Of a stretch of 64,000 nt of DNA, positions 26,204 to 34,873 are shown piece after piece. Below the pieces are notes generated by a model. It searched no databases. It was not told where the DNA came from and saw only the letters and a list, made by a program, of their open reading frames with translations. The translations under genes and the position numbers were made by a program. Source of the stretch: Parabacteroides sp. FAFU027 (lineage in GTDB: Bacteria > Bacteroidota > Bacteroidia > Bacteroidales > UBA7332); contig NZ_JAKZKV010000007.1 of NCBI RefSeq assembly GCF_022808675.1, forward strand, positions 248,001-312,000. Direction: 5' to 3'. Each line of letters starts with the position of its first letter. Position 1 is the stretch's first letter.

Positions 26204-29200
26204 TTAAGGGACCACCACTTTTTTAATAAAACGACCTCTTTTATTTTGGACAATGACACAGTACACCCCTACAGACAAACACTCTACAGGGACTGTTTTC
26301 ATCTCAGTCAATTTACCTCTCCAAAGCAATTGACCCGCCATATTTGTGACCTCCACAACCGATCCATACCAATTGTTCTCTTTTGCAGCTTCCAGGACAA
26401 TCCTCTTATCAGCATCAAGATACAACTGAAGATTATCAATATCGACAGGACAATCGCCTGCCGCGATTTCGGGCATTGTATTAATCGACAAGGAAAAACG
26501 GTCTTTAGTCTGGATAGCCGGGGAAGAAAAGTGATAGGCCGTACTATCAGTCAAATCATACATCTTATTCAACAGATGATCTACAAGCCAGACCCTGACT
26601 CCGGCGCCAAAATTCAGAAACTCCGTCATACGGATGGTATAGGCATTGGCATGCCCGGTAGAGAACCCAAGCTGCAGATTATCTCTCCCCTGAAACTCTG
26701 GCCTACCGTTAATCACCATCTTTTCACCACCGACATAGGTGTAAATTTCCGGAATAGAATCATTCCCATTGGACATTTTGTAGGAGTCAAGATCATCAAA
26801 TCCGCTTTGCGCCATCGGAGTGTATCGCACTATGGCCTCATCGGAATATTTCCCATTAGAAACCTGTAAACGGATAATTTTCTGGTCATCCACCACTCCA
26901 CTTCGCAAATTATTACTTACCGGATGACTCCGCACCGAATTGGGAAACCCCAATTCATTATCCGACTCGTACGCAAACACCCAAAACGCCTGTACCGGAG
27001 GTATATATCTGGAGACATTGCCATTACCACTCACATTTGTCCCTACTCCCTGATTATAAGTTTCAAAGAAATACTTCCCCAAAGTACTGCTTTTAGTACG
27101 ATACCAGATCGTCGGAAGGAGATTTTTCCGTATCGTATTGGGACTATCCCAATCCACACAGGATGGGTAAGGATTCCCGGCCAGGTAAAAACCCCGTTTG
27201 GACTTACCGTTTAGCGTTCGGGGCAGTATAACGGAGGAAAGATTTGTATTTAAAACACCTCCGGAAAATATGATTTGGCCATCTTCTTCTGAGGATTTAC
27301 AGACAACATACCCACTTAACGGTAACAAACGTTCATCGTCAGAGACTGTAAGCCATGACGCACCAGCTTCATCATATTTCCACAAATCATATCCGGCTTG
27401 TGAAGCGACCACTCCCTTAGCCGATGCAACCGGGGAAGCAATATACCAGTTACGTCCCGCCGGGAGCCATTGTTCCACCCTATATTCTCCACTTCCACCC
27501 ACAGGGCCGTTATCCAATAATGTGGCTATTCCCTTTTCTCCATTACTTTTCAGGGCAAAGACCCCGTTATTGGTTATCGATCCGCTGACACTCAAACGAA
27601 CCGCAGGTGAAACTTCCAGATCTGCACCGGACAAGACATTCATGTTGCCCGCTAAAGTCAGATTGGTATTCATGGTTTTCACCCCGATCCCACTGCATGT
27701 AAGATTATTGTAGTTAAAAGCAGGAATGTTTTGATTCCCGCCATTAAAATCAATGGTACTTCCCGTAGTAACATATTTTTTACCACTTTGAAAAGTTGCT
27801 GTAGGTAAGAAAACTCCAGCCACACCGATAATACCAGACGGAGCCAGGGTCACACTTGTGGTATTATGCGCACCGCTGATCTTCAGGTGATAATAATTGA
27901 ATGCAGGAACTATCTGGGAAACCGTCCCGTTGAAATCAACCGTGTTCTCCCGGTCAGAAGCAGAAAGATTGGTTATCGTCATCTCGTCTCCGAGATTCAA
28001 AATTGCATTTTGCGTCTGACTAAGAGTTCCTGTTCCAGCCAACCGCTTCGTTACTGATAGTGCATTCTGATTAGTTAGTGTGATCCCATTAACGGTCAGG
28101 TATGGAATAGAAAGATTTCCATTTACTGTTTGCGGAGTAGCATCAAAAGACTGAATCCCTGTACCGGCATTGAAAGTACCCCAGTTGGCCAATCCTCCAA
28201 GATAAGAAACATCCTCATTTCCGGTGTTGTTCCATGTACCGCCTGCCTCCACTATAACCTTCCCTGTAAAAGTCTTCGTGCCATATCCCGAAGTAATCGT
28301 AAAAATAGAACTATTGGCAATATCCGATATTCCGCCCACACTCAGGTCGTGATTCATCACCGAAAAAGTCGCCCTGTTGACTCCATCCCCTATCAGGAAA
28401 TCCCTGCCAATGCTCAATCCGACAGCCGTAGAAACAGAAACTGTCCCTGCCAATACTAGATTTCCGGAAATAGAATTCATCGAAGAAGAAAGTGTTTTTA
28501 TTCCGCTGCCGGAAAGGGTAAGATTATTATAGGTAAATGCATGTATGGACTGGTCACCTCCGGTGTAGTTTACCGTTCCCGCTCCGGCAACCAGAGCTCC
28601 TCCGGTTTGTGTCCCGGTTACGGTTTGAGTTAAAAAAGCACCACCTACATTTAATGTTCCTGAACCGGAAAAAGCAATAGTAGCACTAGCTCCCTGATTA
28701 GCGGTGGTGATATCCCCTGTCACAGTCACAGTCCCGGTTGAAATTAGTATCTGATGACGATTGTAGCTTCCTCCATCAGTAAACGCAATGGCTCCGGCCT
28801 GCAGGGTTCCGGCTCCGACATCAATCGTATTGTGATATGTAGTTCCCGTTCCGTCAGACCGGGGAATCGTTATCGTTCCTGAGACGACCAGACTTCCACC
28901 TGCGCCAATTAACAATGTTGTATTCTGGCTTTTCCCTCCGGCGAACGAAACCCCGGCACAAGCTCCTGAAGATGAAACAGTAATGGTTCTTCCACCTTCC
29001 AGCACCACATCATCACCAGCCCCTGGATAAACACCAGCTCCAACCACAACTCCACCGGAAGTGAGCGACCAACATGTATTATTGGTCCAGTCACCATTAT
29101 TTACCGAATAAAAAGTCGTAGCCTGGGCTACTGAACCCTCACCAAATAATCCGATCAAGAGTGTCGCAATAATCAATGCAACCCTCTTTATCAATTCATT

Positions 29201-29215
29201 TCTTACCCTTCTCAT
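26204..29215 (-). CDS. large type IX-secreted surface protein, paralog
   Basis: An exported protein of about 1003 residues from the ATG at 29215 (MRRVRNELIKRVALIIATLL), which gives a clean signal peptide ending VAQA. In-frame alternatives are an ATG at 29242 and a GTG at 29248. The mature N-terminus (FYSVNNGDWTNNTCWS...PGAGDDVVLEGGRTITV) is typical of Bacteroidota beta-helix surface proteins. Beta-helix-like repeats follow. The C-terminal 75 residues (LQLYLDADKRIVLE...SVVEVTNMAGQLL...SVGVYCVIVQNKRGRFIKKVVV) are a type IX sorting domain. From about residue 560 to the end it aligns with the neighbouring 1391-residue protein (NWYIASPV, GNPYPS.VD, PTIWYRTK, YIPPVQAFWV). Function unknown. Confidence 0.85.
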   Translation of the reverse strand: MRRVRNELIKRVALIIATLLIGLFGEGSVAQATTFYSVNNGDWTNNTCWSLTSGGVVVGAGVYPGAGDDVVLEGGRTITVSSSGACAGVSFAGGKSQNTTLLIGAGGSLVVSGTITIPRSDGTGTTYHNTIDVGAGTLQAGAIAFTDGGSYNRHQILISTGTVTVTGDITTANQGASATIAFSGSGTLNVGGAFLTQTVTGTQTGGALVAGAGTVNYTGGDQSIHAFTYNNLTLSGSGIKTLSSSMNSISGNLVLAGTVSVSTAVGLSIGRDFLIGDGVNRATFSVMNHDLSVGGISDIANSSIFTITSGYGTKTFTGKVIVEAGGTWNNTGNEDVSYLGGLANWGTFNAGTGIQSFDATPQTVNGNLSIPYLTVNGITLTNQNALSVTKRLAGTGTLSQTQNAILNLGDEMTITNLSASDRENTVDFNGTVSQIVPAFNYYHLKISGAHNTTSVTLAPSGIIGVAGVFLPTATFQSGKKYVTTGSTIDFNGGNQNIPAFNYNNLTCSGIGVKTMNTNLTLAGNMNVLSGADLEVSPAVRLSVSGSITNNGVFALKSNGEKGIATLLDNGPVGGSGEYRVEQWLPAGRNWYIASPVASAKGVVASQAGYDLWKYDEAGASWLTVSDDERLLPLSGYVVCKSSEEDGQIIFSGGVLNTNLSSVILPRTLNGKSKRGFYLAGNPYPSCVDWDSPNTIRKNLLPTIWYRTKSSTLGKYFFETYNQGVGTNVSGNGNVSRYIPPVQAFWVFAYESDNELGFPNSVRSHPVSNNLRSGVVDDQKIIRLQVSNGKYSDEAIVRYTPMAQSGFDDLDSYKMSNGNDSIPEIYTYVGGEKMVINGRPEFQGRDNLQLGFSTGHANAYTIRMTEFLNFGAGVRVWLVDHLLNKMYDLTDSTAYHFSSPAIQTKDRFSLSINTMPEIAAGDCPVDIDNLQLYLDADKRIVLEAAKENNWYGSVVEVTNMAGQLLWRGKLTEMKTVPVECLSVGVYCVIVQNKRGRFIKKVVVP

Positions 29216-29242
29216 ATCCTTTTGACTTTTAAGATTACTCAT

Positions 29243-29924
29243 TAACACCTCTGAATCTCATCTCAGGAGCATCCTATAATTCTCATTCTTCATTAACCCC
29301 TCAAAAACAAACAATAATTTATATCCACAAACAATAAACACCGCAATTTTAATATTTTTCATCTACAACACCAAAACAAAACAGTGAAAATGCCATCAAT
29401 TTTCACATAACACATCAATCCATATACTTAAATAGCATTCTATACCAACCCTTGCTTCCCGCAAAAGGATTAATAGCAACACACTTTAGGCCACCATCCC
29501 CTGAAATCCAGACGCCATAAATTGCCACATCTACCACCGGGCTATTAAGGGCAAAGCATTGACTATTGAGGGGGTGGCTTTGAAGTTACCCCTTCAATAA
29601 AACGACAAAATCGCCCTACCTCTTCTTATTAACGTTTCCTATCCTGCCTTTAGAAAAAGAGCATATAATCTCCCTTTCCAACAAAAGCCTTTCTCCGATG
29701 TTACATATATGTTTTGAAAACAATGAAAGAAAAAAGTATAATCAACTACGTAACAACCTCAGAACAACACACAAACAGACAGTCACTGATTCCGCCAGGA
29801 GTACCTTAAAGCAGACTTGCACTATCGTATTTGTGTGGAATCTTGCATTTTGAGGTTTAGAGTACGTGAAAGAAGTTAAAGAGAGGAAGAGTGTGAATGG
29901 TATGATTGCCAGAGAAATTAATTT
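29243..29924. other. gene-free AT-rich region downstream of the structured repeat
   Basis: No supported gene on either strand. It should hold the promoter of the 1014-residue T9SS gene, but no TAnnTTTG box with correct spacing was found. A 34-nt imperfect palindrome (ATTGAGGGGGT...ACCCCTTCAAT) lies at 29565-29598. A 67-residue minus-strand frame at 29742-29945 has no supporting features. Confidence 0.5.
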
Positions 29925-30170
29925 AATGAATATCCCAATAACCACCTATAGCTCCAATCGAAATCTGATATTACGGTGCTCTGTTCCTTTGTTTTCCCGG
30001 GATTCAATTTTTTCTACAAATATTACTGGGCTCTACCCCTTCTCATGCTGATGTTTGGTGCTGAGCACCAAAATATTTGCAGCAATATGGATAACACCAA
30101 CAAGCTTTAGGTGCAGCGCACCGTAATATGTGTTTCGTCTAGCGGCTTAGGTGAATATCCGGATATTCAG
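29925..30170. repeat. structured 240-bp extragenic repeat, copy 1
   Basis: This segment aligns over its whole length (about two thirds identical by eye) with 33523-33764 in the same orientation. Shared landmarks are CTCTGATATTA-like text, TTCAATTTTTTCTACAAATATTAC, TCTCATGCTGAT, a TAATAT block and a closing palindrome. In this copy the closing palindrome is perfect (GAATATCCGGATATTC, 30153-30168). Internal GC hairpins (GGTGCTGAGCACC) suggest a folded RNA or a non-autonomous mobile element. No frame is shared by the two copies. Confidence 0.75.
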
Positions 30171-30222
30171 TTTAATTTATTTCATCTCAAAGATGACGGG
30201 TAAGATGGTATTAGAAGAAGGA

Positions 30223-30872
30223 ATCGGGTAGGAGAAACGGGATTAGTTCCCGTTTCGACCTCCCACACCACCGTACGTGCCGTTCGGCATACGGCGGTTC
30301 ATTAAACTTGACAAGATTCTTTCCAACAAATCTTGTCTGGATCGCCTGATGTGGTTGCAGATTGATACTCGGCACTCCATATTACCCTTCGGCTTCCAGC
30401 CTATCTATCATACGGTAGTCTCCTTCAACTGGAGTTGACTGCTGTCTACATATCTTTCTAGACTTGGCTTCATTTAATCCGGTTAATGTTCAGCCCTTCC
30501 CCTCGATACACGGGTACTATGGCCTCTGCTGACTCCTGACTGCTCAGACCGACATCACTGCCGGTGTTGTTCCGAGGGTTTTACGAAACGTGTCCAATCA
30601 GGTCTCCCCGGGTAAGATCGTTAGCTTTCATCTCATATACCTGCTGCATTTACTCCAAAGGGGGCGGGTAGTATAGGACTTTGTTTTGTGTAGCAAACTC
30701 ATCCGCCCTCTGTTAGCCTTATATGCAGTTTCTGTTCGTCAGACCAAGACTTTGCCGCCGGCTTCCTTTAGATTCGCAGTCACCCACGACACCCTTGCCT
30801 TTGGCTAATGATTCCTACTACCAAGCTCATAGCGGACTTACACCGACTAGTTAACGACCATGCCGGGCGCAC
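30223..30872 (-). mobile_element. ORF-less group II intron
   Basis: On the minus strand the element begins with the group II 5' end GTGCGCCCGGCATGG (G at 30872). It continues through domain I-III-like text (AAGGGTGTCGTGGGTGAC, GGAAGCCGGCGGCAAAGTC, CATATAAGGCTA). Domain V is the 34-nt hairpin at 30267-30300 (stem CCGTATGCC / GGCACGTACGG with the usual two-base bulge). Domain VI follows, with the bulged-A stem AACGGGAACTAATCCCGTTT, and the intron ends CCCGAT at 30223. Domain IV, where the reverse transcriptase normally sits, is only a 9-bp hairpin (30310-30337). At 650 nt the RNA appears complete but no RT/maturase is encoded, so mobility or splicing would need a protein in trans. It sits directly downstream of the terminator of the penicillin-binding protein gene. 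Confidence 0.85.
30267..30300 (-). ncRNA. group II intron domain V
   Basis: Thirty-four nucleotides forming the catalytic hairpin: lower stem ACCGCCGTA/TACGGTGGT, a two-base CG bulge on the 3' side, upper stem TGCC/GGCA and a small GAAC-type loop. This is the most conserved part of group II introns and anchors the identification. Confidence 0.85.
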
Positions 30873-30874
30873 TA

Positions 30875-30908
30875 CAAAAAAAAGGGCGCGATTTGAAATC
30901 GCGCCCTT
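30875..30908 (-). terminator. terminator of the penicillin-binding protein gene
   Basis: Minus-strand stem AAGGGCGCGATTT / AAATCGCGCCCTT is followed by eight T. The intron 5' end follows the T-run within a few bases (TTTTTTTTGTAGT then GTGCG). Confidence 0.92.
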
Positions 30909-30929
30909 CATTTATTTCGGAATATTTTC

Positions 30930-33326
30930 TTATTCTGTAGGTTCAGCCGGAGTCTCTTCAGCAGGCTGCTCCGCATCAGGCATAGGCTCTATACCTTCGG
31001 TTGATTCCAGGGAATCGGACGCAGACGAACGCTGCATATAAGTGTGACAGGAATAGTTACGGGTAATGGTCTGCTTAGGCTTAGCCGGGAATTTACCCCG
31101 ATACTGCGCTAAGGCAGGATCAGCAAGCACCTTTTCCATAAACATAGCAAATATAGGCAATGCAGATTTACTACCTTCACCCAGACTACCAGTCCGGAAG
31201 TGAACCGCGCGATGTTCTCCTCCTACCCAGGCACCTCCTACCAATTTCGGCGTTACGCCGACAAACCAGGCATCAGAGTGATTGGAAGACGTTCCGGTTT
31301 TACCTCCGAAATCGGTATTCCATTTGAAGAGATCCCACTCCCACAAAGCCTGTGTGGTTCCGCCCGGCTCGGTAAGACCGCCCTTCAGCAACTCCAGCAT
31401 CAACCAGGCATCTTCATAAGGAATCGCAGGACGCACCACCGGTTTGTAAGTATAAATCACATTACCGTCGCGGTCTTCGATGGAAGTCACCAACACCCGC
31501 TCATGGTAATTACCTTCATTTACCACTGTACAGTAAGAATTCACCAGCTCTAACAGAGAGACATCCGAAGCACCTAACGACAAAGCCGGAATCTCTTCAA
31601 GCGGCGTTTTAATACCCATCAAGTGGGCATATTTCACGATATCTTTCAGTCCGACCTGTTGTGCCAACTGCACGGCAATAGAGTTAATAGACCGGGCAAA
31701 AGCATTCTTAAGTGTAATCGGATAGCCCCCAAAGCGGCCATCGGCATTGTGCGGATTCCACATCTTATCTTCACCATTTTCACGGTAAGGCCATGAAACT
31801 TGTTTATCCGTCATCATATCGCATGGCGACATACCGTGCATCATCGCAGCCGTATAAACAAAGAGCTTAAAGGTAGAACCCGGCTGGCGCTTCGACTGGC
31901 CTACATTATCGTATTGCCAGTATTTAAAGTTTACGTCACCCACCCAGGCACGGACAAAACCACTCTCCGGCTCCATCGCCATAAAACCGGCGTGCATGAA
32001 ACGATTCATGTAACGAATCGAGTCCATAGGGCTCAACTCTTTTTCAATTTCTCCTTTTTCGTAATCGAAAAGCTTAATCTTGTGAGGGCGGTTCATGTAA
32101 ACATGAACCGAATCCATGTTATTCGCAAAACGCGTCTTAAGCGCACGATAATACTCTGTTCTTTTGGCTATATCCTCAATAAAACTAGGAATCTCCTGAT
32201 GGTTCTCATCCTGCCATGGGTTTTGTCCCTGCCAGTGTTCGTTGAAACGTTTTTGCACGCGTCGCATCTGCTTATCCACCGCCTCTTCGGCATATTTCTG
32301 CAAACGCGTATCAATGGTAACGTGAATTTTCAACCCGTCAGAATAGAGGTCATAACCATTTTGCTTACACCAACCCTCAAGCTCTTTGGCCAGATAAGAC
32401 CGGAAGTGCAGGGCGTCACCGTCGAAAGCCTGCTCAATGCTATAATCCAGCTTAATCGGCAACTGCTTCAGAGAGTCGCACTCCCGTGCTGTTATTACAT
32501 TATGACTAAGCAAATTATCCAACACAACATTCCGGCGTTCCATAGAACGTTTGGGGTGTAAAATCGGGCTGTAAGATGTGGTCGCTTTCAACAAGCCAAC
32601 CAGCGTAGCAGACTGTTCCGTCGTTAGTTTAGACGGAGTTGTTTTGAAGAAAGTTTTAGCGGCAGTTTTGATTCCGTATGCATTACTTCCAAAGTCAACG
32701 GTATTGAGATACATCGTCAGAATCTCATCCTTCGAGTAAAACATTTCTATCTTAACCGCTGTAGTCCATTCTTTCGTCTTGGCAACCAATAGTTTTATGC
32801 CTGGGATATAGCCAAAAATTCCGGTAGAATACTGCTTACGCGTCTTAAACATATTCTTGACCAACTGCTGGGTAATGGTACTAGCCCCGCGACTACGCCC
32901 ATGCATAGCATCTTTGGCCGCTGCAAAAATACCTTTAAAATCCACACCATGGTGACTGTAAAAGCGCTCATCTTCCGTTGAAATCAGAGCTTTGATCAAC
33001 ATCGGTGAAATCTCGTTATACTCCACCGGCATACGATTCTCGTGGAAATATTTACCAATCACCTTTCCATCGGCGCTGATAATCTGCGAAGCGACACTCT
33101 GGTTAGGATCCTTGATACTCTTCATACTGGGCGATTTACCAAACAGCCACAAAAAGTTTATATCAACTAAGAAAAGATAGAGCAAAAAAAGTACCAGAAA
33201 GGAGATAATCAGATTGGCAATCTTGCGATACCAGGGTAGAGTACGAAAACGGGCTCTTCGTTTCACCCGCCACGCTTTTAGCTTTGTCCAGTATAACCGG
33301 AGAGAAGACATAATCTTTTTCAACAT
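30930..33326 (-). CDS. class A penicillin-binding protein (PBP1A-type)
   Basis: A 798-residue bifunctional peptidoglycan synthase. A cytoplasmic basic segment and a single membrane anchor (about 37-54) precede the glycosyltransferase domain. That domain has catalytic STEDERFYSHHGVD (Glu118 region), GASTITQQLVKNMF (148-160) and SKDEILTMYLNTVDFG (198-212). The transpeptidase domain has STFK (484-487), SIN (546-548) and KTGTS (676-680). A C-terminal acidic, proline-rich tail (PMPDAEQPAEETPAEP) is probably disordered. It acts in the periplasm to polymerise and cross-link peptidoglycan. It is monocistronic, with a -7 box at 33349-33356 and its own terminator. Confidence 0.95.
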   Translation of the reverse strand: MLKKIMSSLRLYWTKLKAWRVKRRARFRTLPWYRKIANLIISFLVLFLLYLFLVDINFLWLFGKSPSMKSIKDPNQSVASQIISADGKVIGKYFHENRMPVEYNEISPMLIKALISTEDERFYSHHGVDFKGIFAAAKDAMHGRSRGASTITQQLVKNMFKTRKQYSTGIFGYIPGIKLLVAKTKEWTTAVKIEMFYSKDEILTMYLNTVDFGSNAYGIKTAAKTFFKTTPSKLTTEQSATLVGLLKATTSYSPILHPKRSMERRNVVLDNLLSHNVITARECDSLKQLPIKLDYSIEQAFDGDALHFRSYLAKELEGWCKQNGYDLYSDGLKIHVTIDTRLQKYAEEAVDKQMRRVQKRFNEHWQGQNPWQDENHQEIPSFIEDIAKRTEYYRALKTRFANNMDSVHVYMNRPHKIKLFDYEKGEIEKELSPMDSIRYMNRFMHAGFMAMEPESGFVRAWVGDVNFKYWQYDNVGQSKRQPGSTFKLFVYTAAMMHGMSPCDMMTDKQVSWPYRENGEDKMWNPHNADGRFGGYPITLKNAFARSINSIAVQLAQQVGLKDIVKYAHLMGIKTPLEEIPALSLGASDVSLLELVNSYCTVVNEGNYHERVLVTSIEDRDGNVIYTYKPVVRPAIPYEDAWLMLELLKGGLTEPGGTTQALWEWDLFKWNTDFGGKTGTSSNHSDAWFVGVTPKLVGGAWVGGEHRAVHFRTGSLGEGSKSALPIFAMFMEKVLADPALAQYRGKFPAKPKQTITRNYSCHTYMQRSSASDSLESTEGIEPMPDAEQPAEETPAEPTE

Positions 33327-33348
33327 GTAGATTTTGATTTTGCAAATG

Positions 33349-33356
33349 CAAAGGTA
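33349..33356 (-). promoter_or_regulatory. -7 box of the penicillin-binding protein gene
   Basis: TACCTTTG followed by CATTTGC on the minus strand fits TAnnTTTG. It lies 23 nt before the start codon. No matching -33 box is present. Confidence 0.45.
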
Positions 33357-33522
33357 AAACGATTTAACGGGTTATGTTATTGCTAAAATGAAATATTTTC
33401 TGAAGAAAAGATAGGCTGTCGTTAAAAAAGCAAGAAATCTGACATACATAGCAGGCGGTTTGGATTGCGACAGCACAAAATAAACGGTAACTCTGCTACG
33501 GACGATGTGGGTAAAATTGTTA

Positions 33523-33764
33523 AATGAATATTCCGGATAACTACCTATAAATCCAGTCACCTCTGATATTATGGTACTCTACACCTTTGTTTTCTGGAGA
33601 TTCAATTTTTTCTACAAATATTACGGGACTCTGTCCCGTCTCATGCTGATAATAGGTAGAGCACCCTGATATTTGTAGAAATATGAACAATACCACTCTG
33701 CATTAGGCGCACCACACCATAATATATACTTCGAAAAGTGGATTAGAGAAATATCCGGATATCC
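33523..33764. repeat. structured 240-bp extragenic repeat, copy 2
   Basis: Homologous to 29925-30170. The core is a long hairpin at 33610-33680: perfect 12-bp outer stem TTCTACAAATAT / ATATTTGTAGAA enclosing the inner hairpin CGGGACTCTGTCCCG. Both ends carry a related palindrome (GAATATTCCGGATA at 33526 and ATATCCGGATAT at 33751-33762), which gives the element matched termini. No coding frame is evident. Confidence 0.75.
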
Positions 33765-33895
33765 ATCATACGTTATCATTAGTAATGATATCCCCATTTC
33801 TTGATGCCGCTTTCGCGGTTAGAAAACAAGCTGGATATAAATACGAATCTTCCAGATTAGCGCTTTCAGGGTATTTAAAACAGCTAGCTCCGCTC

Positions 33896-33950
33896 ATCCT
33901 CTACAGACACTCCGATGATGCTCTAGAGACCCTCTAGAGATGCTCTACAG
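33896..33950. repeat. 11-bp tandem repeat array (CTCTAGAG type)
   Basis: Five consecutive 11-mers: atcctctacag, acactccgatg, atgctctagag, accctctagag, atgctctacag. The better units contain the palindrome CTCTAGAG. The period is close to one helical turn. It ends 40 nt before the IS element. Confidence 0.7.
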
Positions 33951-33987
33951 TTAAGAAGAGATAGCCGTAGATTTTCAGGCTACACAT

Positions 33988-34873
33988 TAAGAAACTGTCT
34001 CAAAAGTCAAGTTAAAGTCTATTCAGCACAAGTTTTATCATAGCTAAACGAATCATAGTTTCACTGGTGTCAGTTCTAAACTCGAAGTCTTTAGACAGTC
34101 TTCGATTACTTTCAAACCAAGAAAAAGTTCTTTCTACTACCCATCTTTGAGGTATAACCTGAAATTTAGGAGAATCGTCTTTACGTAAGACTATTTCCAG
34201 AATGAGCTTAAAGTTAGATTTGGTGTATTCGATTAGTTCACCAGGATAGCCACCATCTGCAATAATCTTGACGAGTCTGTCAAATCGATTTTTTAAAAGA
34301 GCGAGTACTTTTGGTGCAGACTTGCTATCGTGCTCTTTTGCAGCATGCACAGCCACGGCCAAAAGTAATCCCAAAGTATCAACAATTATGTGTCTTTTGC
34401 GTCTCTTGGTTTTCTTGCCACCATCTATTCCACGACAAATACCGCCACTGCGGGTTGTTTTGACGGATTGGCTGTCTATTAAACCAAGGCTTGGGGATTT
34501 TTCCCGACCGGCTTTTTGGCGTACTTTATCACGAAGGAGTTCGTGTATTCTGTCAATGGTTTCATTATGCCTCCAAACCGTAAGATAGTAATACACTGTC
34601 TGCCACGGCGGAAAATTAAAAGGGAGCATTCGCCATTGACACCCTGTTTTAAGCAAATAGAAGATTGCGTTGAGTATATCTCGCAATTTATGTTTTCGAG
34701 GGCGTTTGTTGTTGAAAACGCCTTCAATTAAGCTCCACTGGCTATCGGTAAGGTTGGTTGGGTATTGTTTCATCGTACTCTATGTGTTTGGTATCCATAA
34801 AGTCACGAAAACAAATCCAACTAAACAACTGATAGTCAGCTAATTGTTAATTGATTTTTCAAACGGTTTCTAA
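33988..34873 (-). mobile_element. complete IS5-family insertion sequence with TAA target duplication
   Basis: The element spans 33991-34870 (880 bp). Terminal inverted repeats are GAAACTGTCTCAAAAGTC (33991-34008) and, at the other end, GATTTTTCAAACGGTTTC (34853-34870); they pair at 14 of 18 positions. A 3-bp TAA lies directly outside each end (33988-33990 and 34871-34873), matching the TNA target duplication of the IS427/IS1031 group of IS5. The single transposase frame is intact, so the insertion looks recent and potentially active. Confidence 0.88.
34012..34773 (-). CDS. IS5-family transposase
   Basis: A 253-residue DDE transposase. The N-terminus (YPTNLTDSQWSLIEGVF...KHKLRDILNAIFYLLKTGCQWRMLP) is the DUF4096-type domain of this group. 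The catalytic triad is readable as Asp100 (GLIDSQSVK), Asp173 (IIADGGYPG) and Glu214 (WVVERTFSWF, the Y/F-R-K-type signature region). It is uninterrupted, with no frameshift, whereas several relatives use two overlapping frames. It is flanked by inverted repeats and a target duplication. Confidence 0.95.
   Translation of the reverse strand: MKQYPTNLTDSQWSLIEGVFNNKRPRKHKLRDILNAIFYLLKTGCQWRMLPFNFPPWQTVYYYLTVWRHNETIDRIHELLRDKVRQKAGREKSPSLGLIDSQSVKTTRSGGICRGIDGGKKTKRRKRHIIVDTLGLLLAVAVHAAKEHDSKSAPKVLALLKNRFDRLVKIIADGGYPGELIEYTKSNFKLILEIVLRKDDSPKFQVIPQRWVVERTFSWFESNRRLSKDFEFRTDTSETMIRLAMIKLVLNRL

Larger units (their letters stand above)
33357..33990. other. gene-free repeat-rich region between PBP and IS element
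   Basis: No supported gene. It holds copy 2 of the structured repeat (33523-33764), a small hairpin around GATATC, and the 11-bp array (33896-33950). It ends at the TAA target duplication of the IS element. Confidence 0.7.

Noticed and set aside
26246-27713. Long plus-strand frames (up to 207 residues) antisense to the T9SS gene
   Set aside because: They are shadows of the minus-strand gene, which has a signal peptide, beta-helix repeats and a sorting domain.
29742-29945. 67-residue minus-strand frame near the structured repeat
   Set aside because: It has only a generic hydrophobic segment and runs into the repeat. There is no promoter or neighbour to support it.
31800-32561. 253-residue plus-strand frame antisense to the penicillin-binding protein gene
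   Set aside because: The opposite strand carries all catalytic PBP motifs; the antisense frame has no family resemblance.
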